A stretch of 10,763 nt of DNA from Propionivibrio sp. (GCA_003249625.1 QKII01000233.1:1-10763), one strand, 5' to 3'. Positions 1-7,695 are shown, counted from the stretch's first letter. Translations and numbers: made by a program. Notes: generated by a model not told the origin, from the sequence alone.

Positions 1-1025
1 GTGTCGCGGCGCAGGTCGGCGATGCCGAGGATCGGGCCGAGCAGTTGTTCGGAGAGGACGGAAACATCGAGGCGGCGAACAGGGTCGGCGACCGGGACGA
101 GGTCCGGATTGACGGCAAGGTGGTACCAGTGGCCGGCGAGGTACATGCCGCAGACACCGGTGCGTTCCGGATGTACCGGTTTCTCTGATGGCGTCACGGT
201 GTAGTGTTGGCTGACCGCCTTGAGGAACGATTCGACGGAATGGCCGTTGAGGTCGCGCACGACGCGGTTGTAGTCGAAGATGCGCATCTGGCGGGCGGGG
301 AAGATCACGGCGAGGAAGTGTTCGGCCGACTCCGGCTGGCCCTTGCCGCGGCGAGCGGCGGCAACGCGCGAGGCGGCTGCTGAACGGTGATGGCCGTCGG
401 CGATGTAGAGGTTGGGCATTGCCCCGATAACAGCGCTGATGCGGGCGATCGTTGCCTCGTTGTCGATCAGCCAGACGGTGTGCTTGATGCCGTCGTCAGC
501 GGTCAGATCGGCGATTGGCGTGCCGGTGGTGGCATCGGCGATCAGCTTTTCCGCCTCATCGCTGTCCGGATGGGCGAGCAGGACCGGCCCGGTCTGCGCG
601 TTGAGCGCCTCGATCTGGCGAACGCGGTCGTCCTCCTTGTCCGGGCGAGTGAACTCGTGCTTGCGGATGCGGTTGGTGTCGTAGTCGGCGACCGAGGCAG
701 CGGCGATCAGTCCGGTCTGCGTGTGGTTGCCCATGATCAGGCGGTACGCGTAGTAACAGGGCTTGGCTTCACGGATCAGGATGCCCTGATCAATCAGTTT
801 CTGCAGGTTTTCCGCCGACTTGGCGTAGACCTCCGGTGCATAGTGGTCGATGTCCTCGGGCAGGTCGATCTCGGCCTTGGAAATGTGCAGGAACGAATAG
901 GGCTTGCCCGCGGCACGGACGCGAGCTTCATCGCTGGAAAGAACGTCATAGGGCGGAGCCGCGACGGCGGCGGCGTGCTCAGGGCGCGGGCGCAAGGCCG
1001 TAAAGGGGCGAATCAGTGAGGACAT
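1..1025 (-). CDS. DUF1015 family protein, 3' end beyond the window edge
   Basis: Partial gene: 341 complete codons are visible with no stop before the window edge. Family members are typically somewhat above 400 residues, so roughly the last fifth is missing. The ATG at 1025-1023 is preceded by AAGGAG at good spacing. Recognisable DUF1015 (COG4198) signatures are an N-terminal stretch with RPF-ALRP and AAPPYDVL (residues 6-30), KHEFTRPDKEDDR (122-134), the hallmark YIADGHHRSAAASR (207-220), and LDVSVLSEQLLGPILGI near the visible end (319-335). The DGHHR block is the most conserved part of the family and recalls ParB/sulfiredoxin-like active-site loops, but no reaction is established for it. 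No signal peptide or membrane segment is seen, so it is probably cytosolic. It lies 30 bases behind aroG on the same strand and is probably co-transcribed with mfd and aroG. Family members are often found near amino-acid biosynthesis genes such as serC, which fits loosely. Family assignment is secure; function is unknown. Confidence 0.9.
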   Translation of the reverse strand, partial: MSSLIRPFTALRPRPEHAAAVAAPPYDVLSSDEARVRAAGKPYSFLHISKAEIDLPEDIDHYAPEVYAKSAENLQKLIDQGILIREAKPCYYAYRLIMGNHTQTGLIAAASVADYDTNRIRKHEFTRPDKEDDRVRQIEALNAQTGPVLLAHPDSDEAEKLIADATTGTPIADLTADDGIKHTVWLIDNEATIARISAVIGAMPNLYIADGHHRSAAASRVAAARRGKGQPESAEHFLAVIFPARQMRIFDYNRVVRDLNGHSVESFLKAVSQHYTVTPSEKPVHPERTGVCGMYLAGHWYHLAVNPDLVPVADPVRRLDVSVLSEQLLGPILGIADLRRD

Positions 1026-1055
1026 CGGTTTTTCTCCTTGAGGGTGTCTGTTTGA

Positions 1056-2153
1056 TTATTGATGGCGCTTCGGCAGCACGTCGCGCAGGTGGTTGGCCGC
1101 TTCGCGCAACATGGCTTCAGTAGTATCCCAGCCGACGCAAGCGTCGGTGACCGAGCAGCCGTAGCGGAGCAGGGAAAGGTTTTGCGGAATGGGCTGATTG
1201 CCGGCAACGAGGTTCGATTCGATCATCACCCCGGCAAGCGAGGTGTTGCCGAAACGGATCTGGTTGATGACGTCGGACATTACCAGTGGTTGCAGTTCCG
1301 GGTTCTTGTAGCTGTTGGCGTGCGAGCAATCGACGACGATGTTGGCCGGCAACTTGGCCTTGCGCAGCGCCTCTTCGGCGATGCGTACGCTGACCGTGTC
1401 GTAATTGGGACGGCCGTCGCCGCCGCGAAGGACTATGTGCCCATAGCGGTTGCCACTGGTGCGCACGATCGAGGTGTGTCCCTCGCCATTGATTCCCAGA
1501 AAACTGTGCGGACGCGATGCCGAAAGGATGGCGTTGACCGCGATGCCGACGTCGCCGTTGGTCGCATTCTTGAAGCCGACGGGTGTCGACAGGCCGGAGG
1601 CAATCTCGCGGTGCGTCTGCGATTCGGTCGTGCGCGCGCCGATGGCCGTCCAGGCGATCAGGTCGCCGAGGTATTGCGGCGAGATCGGGTCGAGTGCCTC
1701 GGTACCGGCAGGCAGGCCGATTTCTGCAACGTCGAGCAGGAACTTTCGCGCAAGTTCCATGCCCTTGTTGATGTTGAACGAGTCGTCCATGTCCGGGTCG
1801 TTGATGAACCCTTTCCAGCCGGTGGTGGTACGCGGCTTTTCGAAATACACGCGCATCACCAGCAGTAGCGTGTCACTCAACTCGTCGGAGAGTTTTTTCA
1901 ACCGGCGCGCGTAGTCGAGGCCGGCGGCCGGGTCATGGATCGAGCAGGGGCCAACGACGACGAACAGGCGAGGATCCTTGCGGTCGAGGATGTTGCGCAG
2001 CGCCTCGCGGCCCTGCATGACCGTCTGCGTGGCCTTTTCCGACAGCGGCACGCGGGCGTGGATTTCCTCGGGCGAGGGCATCGCGTCGAAGTCGGTGACG
2101 TTGACGTTCTCGATGTCCGGCGTGCGGAGGTTGGTCTTGTCGGGATGGTTCAT
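1056..2153 (-). CDS. aroG: 3-deoxy-7-phosphoheptulonate (DAHP) synthase, class I alpha
   Basis: Cytosolic enzyme condensing phosphoenolpyruvate and erythrose 4-phosphate to DAHP, the entry step of the shikimate pathway to aromatic amino acids. It has 365 residues, close to the 350 or so of E. coli AroG/AroF/AroH, and is collinear with them. The expected metal ligands are present: C70 (GPCSIHD), H278 (CSHANS), E312 (MIESNL) and D337 (CSVTDACVGWD). Substrate-binding positions also match: R101 and K106 (MRVYFEKPRTT), R174 (GARTTESQ), K195 (GFKN) and R243 (VLRGG). P159 and S189 align with E. coli AroG P150 and S180, which lie in the feedback-inhibitor region, but I cannot say which amino acid inhibits this enzyme. 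The ATG at 2153 overlaps the mfd stop as ATGA. Only a weak GAAG precedes it, so translation is probably coupled to mfd. DUF1015 follows 30 bases downstream. The AroG/AroF/AroH subtype is uncertain; the enzyme class is very secure. Confidence 0.97.
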   Translation of the reverse strand: MNHPDKTNLRTPDIENVNVTDFDAMPSPEEIHARVPLSEKATQTVMQGREALRNILDRKDPRLFVVVGPCSIHDPAAGLDYARRLKKLSDELSDTLLLVMRVYFEKPRTTTGWKGFINDPDMDDSFNINKGMELARKFLLDVAEIGLPAGTEALDPISPQYLGDLIAWTAIGARTTESQTHREIASGLSTPVGFKNATNGDVGIAVNAILSASRPHSFLGINGEGHTSIVRTSGNRYGHIVLRGGDGRPNYDTVSVRIAEEALRKAKLPANIVVDCSHANSYKNPELQPLVMSDVINQIRFGNTSLAGVMIESNLVAGNQPIPQNLSLLRYGCSVTDACVGWDTTEAMLREAANHLRDVLPKRHQ

Positions 2154-5100
2154 GGCTTCAGTTGTTTCAGCAGTTCCTTGACGGCGGCGACTCGATCGGC
2201 CAGCGTCGGGCAGTTACGGGAGAGCGAGAGTTTATCCTGTCCGGCCAGCTTGTAGTTCCGGTTCTTCTGGATCAGGCTGATGATCACGATTGGCTCGATC
2301 GGCGGAGCTTTTTCGAACTGTACCGTCACGCCGGCACCGGTGGCGTCGAGCTTGATGATGCCGAGCGGTTTGCAGAGCAGGCGCAGGCGGTGGCTTTCGA
2401 GCAGCGACTGCGCCTGCGGCGGCAATTCGCCGAAACGGTCCACGAGTTCCTCCTGCATTGCGCTCACGTCGTCGAGCGAGTCGCAGTTGGCGAAGCGCTT
2501 GTACAGCGTCAGCCGTTCGTGTACGTCGGGTGCGTAGTCGTCCGGCAGCAGTGCCGGGGTGTGCAGGTTGATTTCGGTGGCGATGCCGAGCGGCTCCAGC
2601 AGATCCGGTTCCTTGCCCTGACGCAGCGCGCTGACGGCGCGGTTGAGCATCTCGGTGTACAGGTTGAAACCGATCTCCTGCATCGAGCCGGACTGGTTTT
2701 CGCCGAGGATCTCGCCCGCGCCGCGGATTTCGAGGTCGTGCATGGCGAGATAGAAGCCGGCGCCGAGTTCGTCCATCATCTGGATTGCTTCCAGTCGCTG
2801 TCTGGCTTGCTTTGTCAGGCCGCCCATGCCATTGCCATCACCCTGCGTCAGCAGGTAGGCGTAGGCCTGATGGTGCGAGCGGCCGACGCGGCCACGTAGC
2901 TGGTGCAGCTGCGCCAGACCGAACTTGTCGGCACGGTTGATGACGATGGTGTTGGCGTGCGGGTTGTCGATACCCGTCTCGATGATTGTCGTACACAGCA
3001 GCAGGTTGGCGCGCTGCTGGGTGAAATCGCGCATCACGCGCTCCAGCTCGCGCTCGTTCATCTGGCCGTGGCCGACGACGATGCGCGCTTCGGGCAGCAG
3101 CTTGACGAGTTTCTCCCGCATGTTGTCGATGGTGTCGACCTCGTTGTGCAGGAAGTACACCTGGCCGCCGCGCTTGAATTCGCGCAACAGTGCCTCGCGG
3201 ATGATGCCGTCGGAGAAACGGGAGACGAAGGTCTTGATGGCGAGACGTTTCTGCGGCGCGGTGGCAATGACCGAAAAATCGCGCAACCCTTCGAGTGACA
3301 TGCCCAGGGTCCGCGGAATCGGTGTTGCGGTCAAGGTCAGCACGTCGACTTCGGCGCGCAGCGATTTCAGCGCTTCCTTCTGGCGAACACCAAAGCGGTG
3401 TTCCTCGTCGATGATTACCAGGCCGAGACGGGTAAACGTGACGTCCTTCTGCAACAGCTTGTGCGTACCGATGACGATATCGATCTTGCCTTCCGCGAGA
3501 TCCTTCAGCGCTTGCGTCGTTTCCTTGGCAGTCTTGAAGCGTGACAGTTCGGCGATCTTGATTGGCCATTCGGCAAAACGGTCGCTGAATGTCTGGAAGT
3601 GCTGCTCACAGAGCAGGGTGGTTGGACACAGCACAGCGACCTGCTTGCCGCCGGCTACGGCGCAGAAGGCTGCGCGCAGGGCTACTTCGGTCTTTCCGAA
3701 TCCGACGTCGCCGCAGACGAGGCGGTCCATCGGCTTGCCGGACTTCATGTCGGTGATCACAGCCTCGATGGCCGCGGCCTGGTCGACGGTCTCTTCGAAA
3801 CCGAAACCGTCGGCGAAGGCTTCATAGTCGTGAACGGTGAATTCGAAGGCGTGGCCCTGACGGGCTGCACGGCGCGCGTAGAGCGCCAGAAGTTCGGCGG
3901 CCGTGTCGCGGGCCTGAAGCGCCGCCTTGCGCTTGGCTTTTTCCCACTGTTGCGAGCCGAGTGTATGCAGCGGCGCGGCCTCTGGGTCTGCACCGGAGTA
4001 GCGCGAGATGACATGCAGTTGCGAGACCGGTACGTAAAGTTTTGCTTCATTGGCGTAATGAAGCTCAATGAACTCCATGTCGCCTTCCCCGAGATCCATG
4101 TGGATCAGGCCCTGGTAGCGAGCGATACCGTGCTGCTCGTGGACCACCGGGTCGCCGACTTTCAGTTCGGTCAGGTCGCGCAGCCAGTTGTCGAGCGAGG
4201 CTTTTTTCTGCGCTGCATGGCGCGTGCGACGGGTCGGACTGCCCGCATAAAGCTCGGTCTCGGTGATGAAGGCCAATTGGTCGAAAACGAATCCTTCGTG
4301 CAGCGGCGCGACGCCGAGCGATACCTTGGCGCTGCCGGCGAGAAAGCCGGAAAGGTCAGCGCACACCTCGGGACGGAGGCCGTATTCGGCAAACAGTTCG
4401 GCCAGTGTTTCGCGGCGTCCGGCCGATTCGGCGAGCAGCAGTGTTCGCCCGGGGAATGTATCGACGAACGACTTGAGCTTGGCGAGTGGGTCGTCGGCGC
4501 GGCGGTCGACGGCAACTGGCGACACGCTGGCTGTCGGGCCGTCGCTGCCTTTAGCGAGTACCAGCCGCGCGTACGGCTTGGCGGCGGTGAAGAAGGCTTC
4601 CTCATTGAGAAACAGATCAGCGGGCGGCAGCAAAGGCCGGCTTTTCTCGCCGGAGAGCATGTCATAGCGCGATTGTGCGTCGCGCCAGAAGTCGCGTAGC
4701 GCCACTGGAACGTCGCCGTGCAGGCAAAGCATGGCGTCTTGCGGCAGGTAATCGAACAGCGTCGACGTTTCGTCGAAAAACAGTGGCAGCCAGTATTCGA
4801 TTCCGGCAGAGGGAATGCCGCTCGAAATGTCCTTGTAAATACCTGACTTGGCCGGGTCGCCTTCAAAAGTTTCACGAAAACGCTGGCGGAAGCGGGTGCG
4901 GCCCTTGTCGTCCAGAGGGAACTCGCGAGCAGGCAGCAGACGGATTTCGGGCACCGGGTAGAGTGTGCGCTGGGTGTCGACGTCGAAGGTCTTGATGCTC
5001 TCGATTTCGTCGTCGAACAGGTCGAGGCGGAACGGCAGTGCCGATCCCATCGGGAACAGGTCGACGAGGCCTCCACGGATCGAATATTCCCCCGGCGACA

Positions 5101-5617
5101 CGACGTTGGATACGTTGGTGTAACCGGCCAGCGTCAGCTGGGCGCGGAAGGCCTCGGCGTCAAGCGTCTCGCCTTTTTGCAGGAAGAAGGTGTAGGCGGC
5201 CAGGTAGGACGGCGGAGCAAAACGGTAGGCCGTGGTGGTGGCCGGCACCAGCAACACGTCGCACTCGCCGCGCGTGACGCTGTAGAGCGTTGCCAGGCGT
5301 TCGGAAACCAGATCGTGGTGCGGCGAGAAACTGTCGTAGGGCAACGTTTCCCAGTCGGGTAGCAGGCGCACTCTCAAATGAGGCGCGAACCACGGAATTT
5401 CGTCCAGCAGGCGTTGCGCGTCGCCTGCGCTGGCGGTAAGGACGGCGAGCATGCCCTTGCGCTCGTTTGCCAGCTGCGCCAGTACGAGGGCGTCGGCCGA
5501 ACCGGAATACGAAGGGAGTTGAGTGCGTTCGCCAGCCTTGACTAGGGGCAAAGCAACAGCGGGCAGCGGAACTTGCTGGTTGTTTGCAGCGGCTGGCTGC
5601 GACTTGGCGTGAGGCAC
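2150..5617 (-). CDS. mfd: Transcription-repair coupling factor Mfd
   Basis: ATP-dependent DNA translocase that removes RNA polymerase stalled at lesions and recruits UvrA for nucleotide excision repair. It is 1155 residues, against about 1148 in E. coli, and collinear throughout. The N-terminal UvrB-like module includes DWETLPYDSFSPH (88-100), GEYSIRGGLVDLFPMGS (176-192) and AGIEYWLPLFF (271-281). The RNA-polymerase-interacting region is around VGDPVVHEQHGIARYQGL (487-504) and YANEAKLYVPVSQL (521-534). The RecG-like translocase has Walker A GDVGFGKT (636-643), DEEH (737-740), LTATPIPRT (762-770), GHGQM (849-853) and QLRGRVGR (906-913). The C-terminal TRCF domain follows from about 1020. The start is a GTG at 5617-5615 without a clear Shine-Dalgarno; in-frame stops lie a short way upstream, so no longer start is possible except a rare ATT. 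A perfect TATAAT sits about 33 bases upstream. It leads the mfd-aroG-DUF1015 operon. All helicase motifs are intact. Confidence 0.98.
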   Translation of the reverse strand: MPHAKSQPAAANNQQVPLPAVALPLVKAGERTQLPSYSGSADALVLAQLANERKGMLAVLTASAGDAQRLLDEIPWFAPHLRVRLLPDWETLPYDSFSPHHDLVSERLATLYSVTRGECDVLLVPATTTAYRFAPPSYLAAYTFFLQKGETLDAEAFRAQLTLAGYTNVSNVVSPGEYSIRGGLVDLFPMGSALPFRLDLFDDEIESIKTFDVDTQRTLYPVPEIRLLPAREFPLDDKGRTRFRQRFRETFEGDPAKSGIYKDISSGIPSAGIEYWLPLFFDETSTLFDYLPQDAMLCLHGDVPVALRDFWRDAQSRYDMLSGEKSRPLLPPADLFLNEEAFFTAAKPYARLVLAKGSDGPTASVSPVAVDRRADDPLAKLKSFVDTFPGRTLLLAESAGRRETLAELFAEYGLRPEVCADLSGFLAGSAKVSLGVAPLHEGFVFDQLAFITETELYAGSPTRRTRHAAQKKASLDNWLRDLTELKVGDPVVHEQHGIARYQGLIHMDLGEGDMEFIELHYANEAKLYVPVSQLHVISRYSGADPEAAPLHTLGSQQWEKAKRKAALQARDTAAELLALYARRAARQGHAFEFTVHDYEAFADGFGFEETVDQAAAIEAVITDMKSGKPMDRLVCGDVGFGKTEVALRAAFCAVAGGKQVAVLCPTTLLCEQHFQTFSDRFAEWPIKIAELSRFKTAKETTQALKDLAEGKIDIVIGTHKLLQKDVTFTRLGLVIIDEEHRFGVRQKEALKSLRAEVDVLTLTATPIPRTLGMSLEGLRDFSVIATAPQKRLAIKTFVSRFSDGIIREALLREFKRGGQVYFLHNEVDTIDNMREKLVKLLPEARIVVGHGQMNERELERVMRDFTQQRANLLLCTTIIETGIDNPHANTIVINRADKFGLAQLHQLRGRVGRSHHQAYAYLLTQGDGNGMGGLTKQARQRLEAIQMMDELGAGFYLAMHDLEIRGAGEILGENQSGSMQEIGFNLYTEMLNRAVSALRQGKEPDLLEPLGIATEINLHTPALLPDDYAPDVHERLTLYKRFANCDSLDDVSAMQEELVDRFGELPPQAQSLLESHRLRLLCKPLGIIKLDATGAGVTVQFEKAPPIEPIVIISLIQKNRNYKLAGQDKLSLSRNCPTLADRVAAVKELLKQLKP

Positions 5618-5649
5618 GGCGGCAATCGGACGGGGCGGAAAAGCCGTCT

Positions 5650-5655
5650 ATTATA
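5650..5655 (-). promoter_or_regulatory. Candidate -10 box for the mfd-aroG operon
   Basis: On the minus strand this reads TATAAT, a perfect sigma-70 -10 element, placed so that transcription would start about 25 bases before the mfd GTG. No good -35 hexamer lies 16-18 bases upstream; the nearest TTG-type match, TTGGCG, is 24 bases away. The promoter may therefore be activator-dependent or weak. An 8-base palindrome CCGATCGG (5663-5670) falls in the spacer and could be an operator, although such GC-rich palindromes arise easily by chance. The 88-base gap to the upstream gene otherwise shows no convincing terminator. Confidence 0.45.
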
Positions 5656-5705
5656 GTTCCGCCCGATCGGCCGGGTTCTCGCCAACCGAATTTGGTCGGA
5701 GGGGG

Positions 5706-6611
5706 TCAGCCCGGCGAGCGAAGTCTGGCTGCGCGCAGGCGTTCCACGTTCGGCACCGGCAGCGTACGTCGCAGGACGGTCTCGCCAAGCCACTCGGCCG
5801 AATGACGGGCGCGATCGGCAATGGTTTCAGCTGGCATCTGCAGGTAGTCGGTGTTATAGACGTCGAAACTGTAGTCGCCGAGGTAGCCCATTTCTTCCAG
5901 CTTGACGATGAACTTTGCGATCGATTCACTGTGCGCGCCTTCGCCGGGGAAAACGCGGAAATGCTGCGCGGTCGATGCCTGTTCCTCGGTCGAGCGAATC
6001 TCCTGAAGCATGAAGTCGGAGAGTTGCACGAGGAAGATCTGGTCCGGAAAAATCAGGTCGAGGTCATCGAGCGGAACACCTGCGGCAATGACGTCGAAGG
6101 CATCCATTGCCAAACCGAGATTTGGGCAGTTGGCCAGCGAGATGATATCTGCGGCGGCGGAAAAGTCGCGGACGGTCCGGCTCCAGGACAATCCCTTGAA
6201 GGCGATGCGGATACCCATCGGAAGCGCCAAAACCGCGAGCTTGCGCAGGTCGCGGGCGATCTTGTCCGGGTCGATCTCGGCGTGGACCGATGACGATGCC
6301 TCGGTAAGCAGCACACGGCTACCGATACGGCTGCACAGTTGCAGCATCGATTTGGCGACATCAACCTTGTAATCGTGCAGTTTTCCTTCGAGGCCTTCGA
6401 AATCCCGCAGCGCCTCGAGGCCAGTGACCCGCAGGCCGCTGTTGCGGATGGTCTCGATAGCGGCCTCGGTGCTGACTGGGTGGCCGACGATGTCCGCCGC
6501 CGAGATCATGGCGTGAGTGAAGCCGGCCTGGCGCGCGGCGGCCAGGCGGGTTTCCAGAGATCCGGCCATGGAGGCGCTGTCGATTCCGAAATCGTTGAAA
6601 TTCATCGGCAC
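5706..6611 (-). CDS. TIM-barrel protein, sugar phosphate isomerase/epimerase family, QuiC1 N-terminal-domain-like
   Basis: About 301 residues resembling AP-endonuclease-2-like TIM barrels, closest by eye to the 3-dehydroshikimate dehydratase half of QuiC1. Shared signatures are LRDFEGLEGKL (68-78), PNLGLAMDAFD (163-173), DQIFLVQLSD (190-199) and HFRVFPGEG (217-225). In QuiC1 the divalent metal is held by Glu, Asp, Gln and Glu. By hand alignment the corresponding residues here are K139 (IAFKGLSW), D170, Q196 and D250 (YSFDVYN); the DSFH His is D173. The first ligand is thus lost to Lys and the last is a conservative Glu-to-Asp, so standard dehydratase activity is doubtful. The start could be GTG 6611, 7 bases after GGAAG, or ATG 6605, which is 13 bases from it; I prefer GTG for spacing. 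It begins four bases after the VOC gene's stop, so the two are one operon. Family is fairly sure; reaction and substrate are unknown. No signal peptide; probably cytosolic. Confidence 0.8.
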   Translation of the reverse strand: MPMNFNDFGIDSASMAGSLETRLAAARQAGFTHAMISAADIVGHPVSTEAAIETIRNSGLRVTGLEALRDFEGLEGKLHDYKVDVAKSMLQLCSRIGSRVLLTEASSSVHAEIDPDKIARDLRKLAVLALPMGIRIAFKGLSWSRTVRDFSAAADIISLANCPNLGLAMDAFDVIAAGVPLDDLDLIFPDQIFLVQLSDFMLQEIRSTEEQASTAQHFRVFPGEGAHSESIAKFIVKLEEMGYLGDYSFDVYNTDYLQMPAETIADRARHSAEWLGETVLRRTLPVPNVERLRAARLRSPG

Positions 6612-6615
6612 GGCG

Positions 6616-7500
6616 TCACTTCCCGTCGTTGGTATGGACCAGCTCGAACATCACACCGCCGAGCATGGAGGCGGTCAGGGCGCCACGTTCGGATGTGTGG
6701 ACCTTGTCCGTCGAAAGGAACTCGATGCCCCGCTTTTCCAGTTCGTGTGCCGTATCGATCACGTCTGACGTGCCGAAGCCGATGCGCTGGAAGTGTTCTT
6801 CCATCGGCGCAAATTGCGCGGCGCCTTCGGGCTCGATCAGTTGCAGGCAGAACTTGCCGCACGGACTTTGCAGCAAAAGCCCCTTGGGCATGATGCCGAA
6901 GCGCACGGTGTCGGGTAGCGGGCGAAAGCCGAGAAGCTGTCCGTAGAACTCGGCCCAGTCGAGCGTACGATCGACGCCGACATACTGCACGAGGCCGAAG
7001 TAGTCCATGTCGTGGATCGCAGGCGGATGTGGGTCGACGCCGGGAATTGCACGAAAATCGATGTCGAAGATGGAGAATTCGTCGTAGCGGTCGACGAAGT
7101 AGATCAGACTTTCGCCAACGCCGTGAATCGCCGGAATGTTCAGCTCGATGGCACGGGCATGGACCGGGATTTCCCACCCGCCAAGATCGAGTGCACGGCG
7201 GAAGGCCGCGGCGGCATCGCGTACGCGGATAGCCATGGCACTGATGACGGGCCGCTCGACAGGATTGACGGTGCGCGGAATGTCCGCCGGATGGGAGTTG
7301 ACGACGAGATTCATCGACCCCTGGCGGTAAAGTTCGATTTCACGCGAGCGGTGCCGCGCGACCAGACGGAAGCCCAGTCGTTCGAGCACGCCGCCAAGAG
7401 CCTGCGGCTTGGAAGTGGCGAACTCGATGTACTCGATTCCGTCCATTCCGAGAGGATTTTGTTGTTCCGGAACTGATTCGCGCTCTGTTGCGTTGTCCAT
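6616..7500 (-). CDS. VOC family / 4-hydroxyphenylpyruvate dioxygenase-like protein, QuiC1 C-terminal-domain-like
   Basis: 294 residues with two vicinal-oxygen-chelate domains, about 20-140 and 160-290. The N-terminal domain closely recalls the HPPD-like C-terminal half of QuiC1: GIEYIEFA (21-28), LERLGFRLVARHRSREIELY (39-58), MNLVVN (63-68), ESLIYFVD (130-137). Classical HPPD holds iron with two His and one Glu. By hand alignment those positions here are Y167 (DMDYFGL), R239 (FQRIGF) and E286 (VMFELV), so two of three ligands are missing. H163 and H236 lie four and three residues earlier but are out of register for a strand. The protein is shorter than HPPD (about 357). The ATG at 7500 has AGGAG at six bases. 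An in-frame extension to 7761 exists but reads as non-coding, Arg/Ser-rich sequence and is rejected. It is first in an operon with the TIM-barrel gene. An HPPD label would be misleading; the true substrate is unknown. Confidence 0.85.
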   Translation of the reverse strand: MDNATERESVPEQQNPLGMDGIEYIEFATSKPQALGGVLERLGFRLVARHRSREIELYRQGSMNLVVNSHPADIPRTVNPVERPVISAMAIRVRDAAAAFRRALDLGGWEIPVHARAIELNIPAIHGVGESLIYFVDRYDEFSIFDIDFRAIPGVDPHPPAIHDMDYFGLVQYVGVDRTLDWAEFYGQLLGFRPLPDTVRFGIMPKGLLLQSPCGKFCLQLIEPEGAAQFAPMEEHFQRIGFGTSDVIDTAHELEKRGIEFLSTDKVHTSERGALTASMLGGVMFELVHTNDGK

Positions 7501-7655
7501 TCTGACTCCTGGTTTGTTGCGCCGTCGCGGCTGGCAGGATTTTGCTCCGGGTATTCTTGCCGGTTTTCCGCATTGGGGAGAAACCCGCGGGCGATAGCCG
7601 CGAGCCTTTTTGCCACGGCTCAACTCCCTTGAAACGATTCGCGGAAACTGGATGA

Positions 7656-7685
7656 ATTCTAAAGGCTGGCCAGACCAATAGGCAA
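7656..7685 (-). promoter_or_regulatory. Candidate sigma-70 promoter for the VOC/TIM operon
   Basis: On the minus strand, TTGCCT (7685-7680; four of six to TTGACA) is followed after 18 bases by TAGAAT (7661-7656; five of six to TATAAT). Transcription would start near 7649, giving a leader of about 150 bases before the ATG at 7500. The spacer contains the 8-base palindrome CTGGCCAG (7666-7673), and the -35 overlaps a larger inverted repeat, so a repressor or activator site is plausible. Prediction by eye only. Confidence 0.4.
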
Positions 7686-7695
7686 TCCCGATTGC
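7682..7695. repeat. 14-base inverted repeat overlapping the divergent promoters
   Basis: GCAATC-CC-GATTGC: perfect six-base arms with a two-base centre. It overlaps the -35 of the predicted VOC/TIM promoter and lies two bases before the plus-strand TAGAAT that may serve cbiX. That position fits an operator acting on both directions. No regulator is encoded next to it; the nearest regulator in the window is the distant LysR fragment. The repeat is short enough to be chance. Confidence 0.35.

Noticed and set aside
387..1019. Plus-strand open frame (210 codons) opposite the DUF1015 gene
   Set aside because: The minus-strand frame is open to the window edge with clear DUF1015 motifs and a good ribosome-binding site, so this frame is a shadow.
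1059..1868. Plus-strand open frame (269 codons) opposite aroG
   Set aside because: Antisense shadow of a fully conserved DAHP synthase; its composition mirrors the coding strand and no domain is recognisable.
3599..4699. Long plus-strand open frame (366 codons) opposite mfd
   Set aside because: It lies entirely antisense to well-conserved mfd, has no recognisable domain, and long antisense frames are common in GC-rich genes.
4171..5076. Minus-strand open frame (301 codons) inside mfd
   Set aside because: Out of frame with intact mfd and rich in Arg, Ser, Pro and Cys, typical of a shifted frame.
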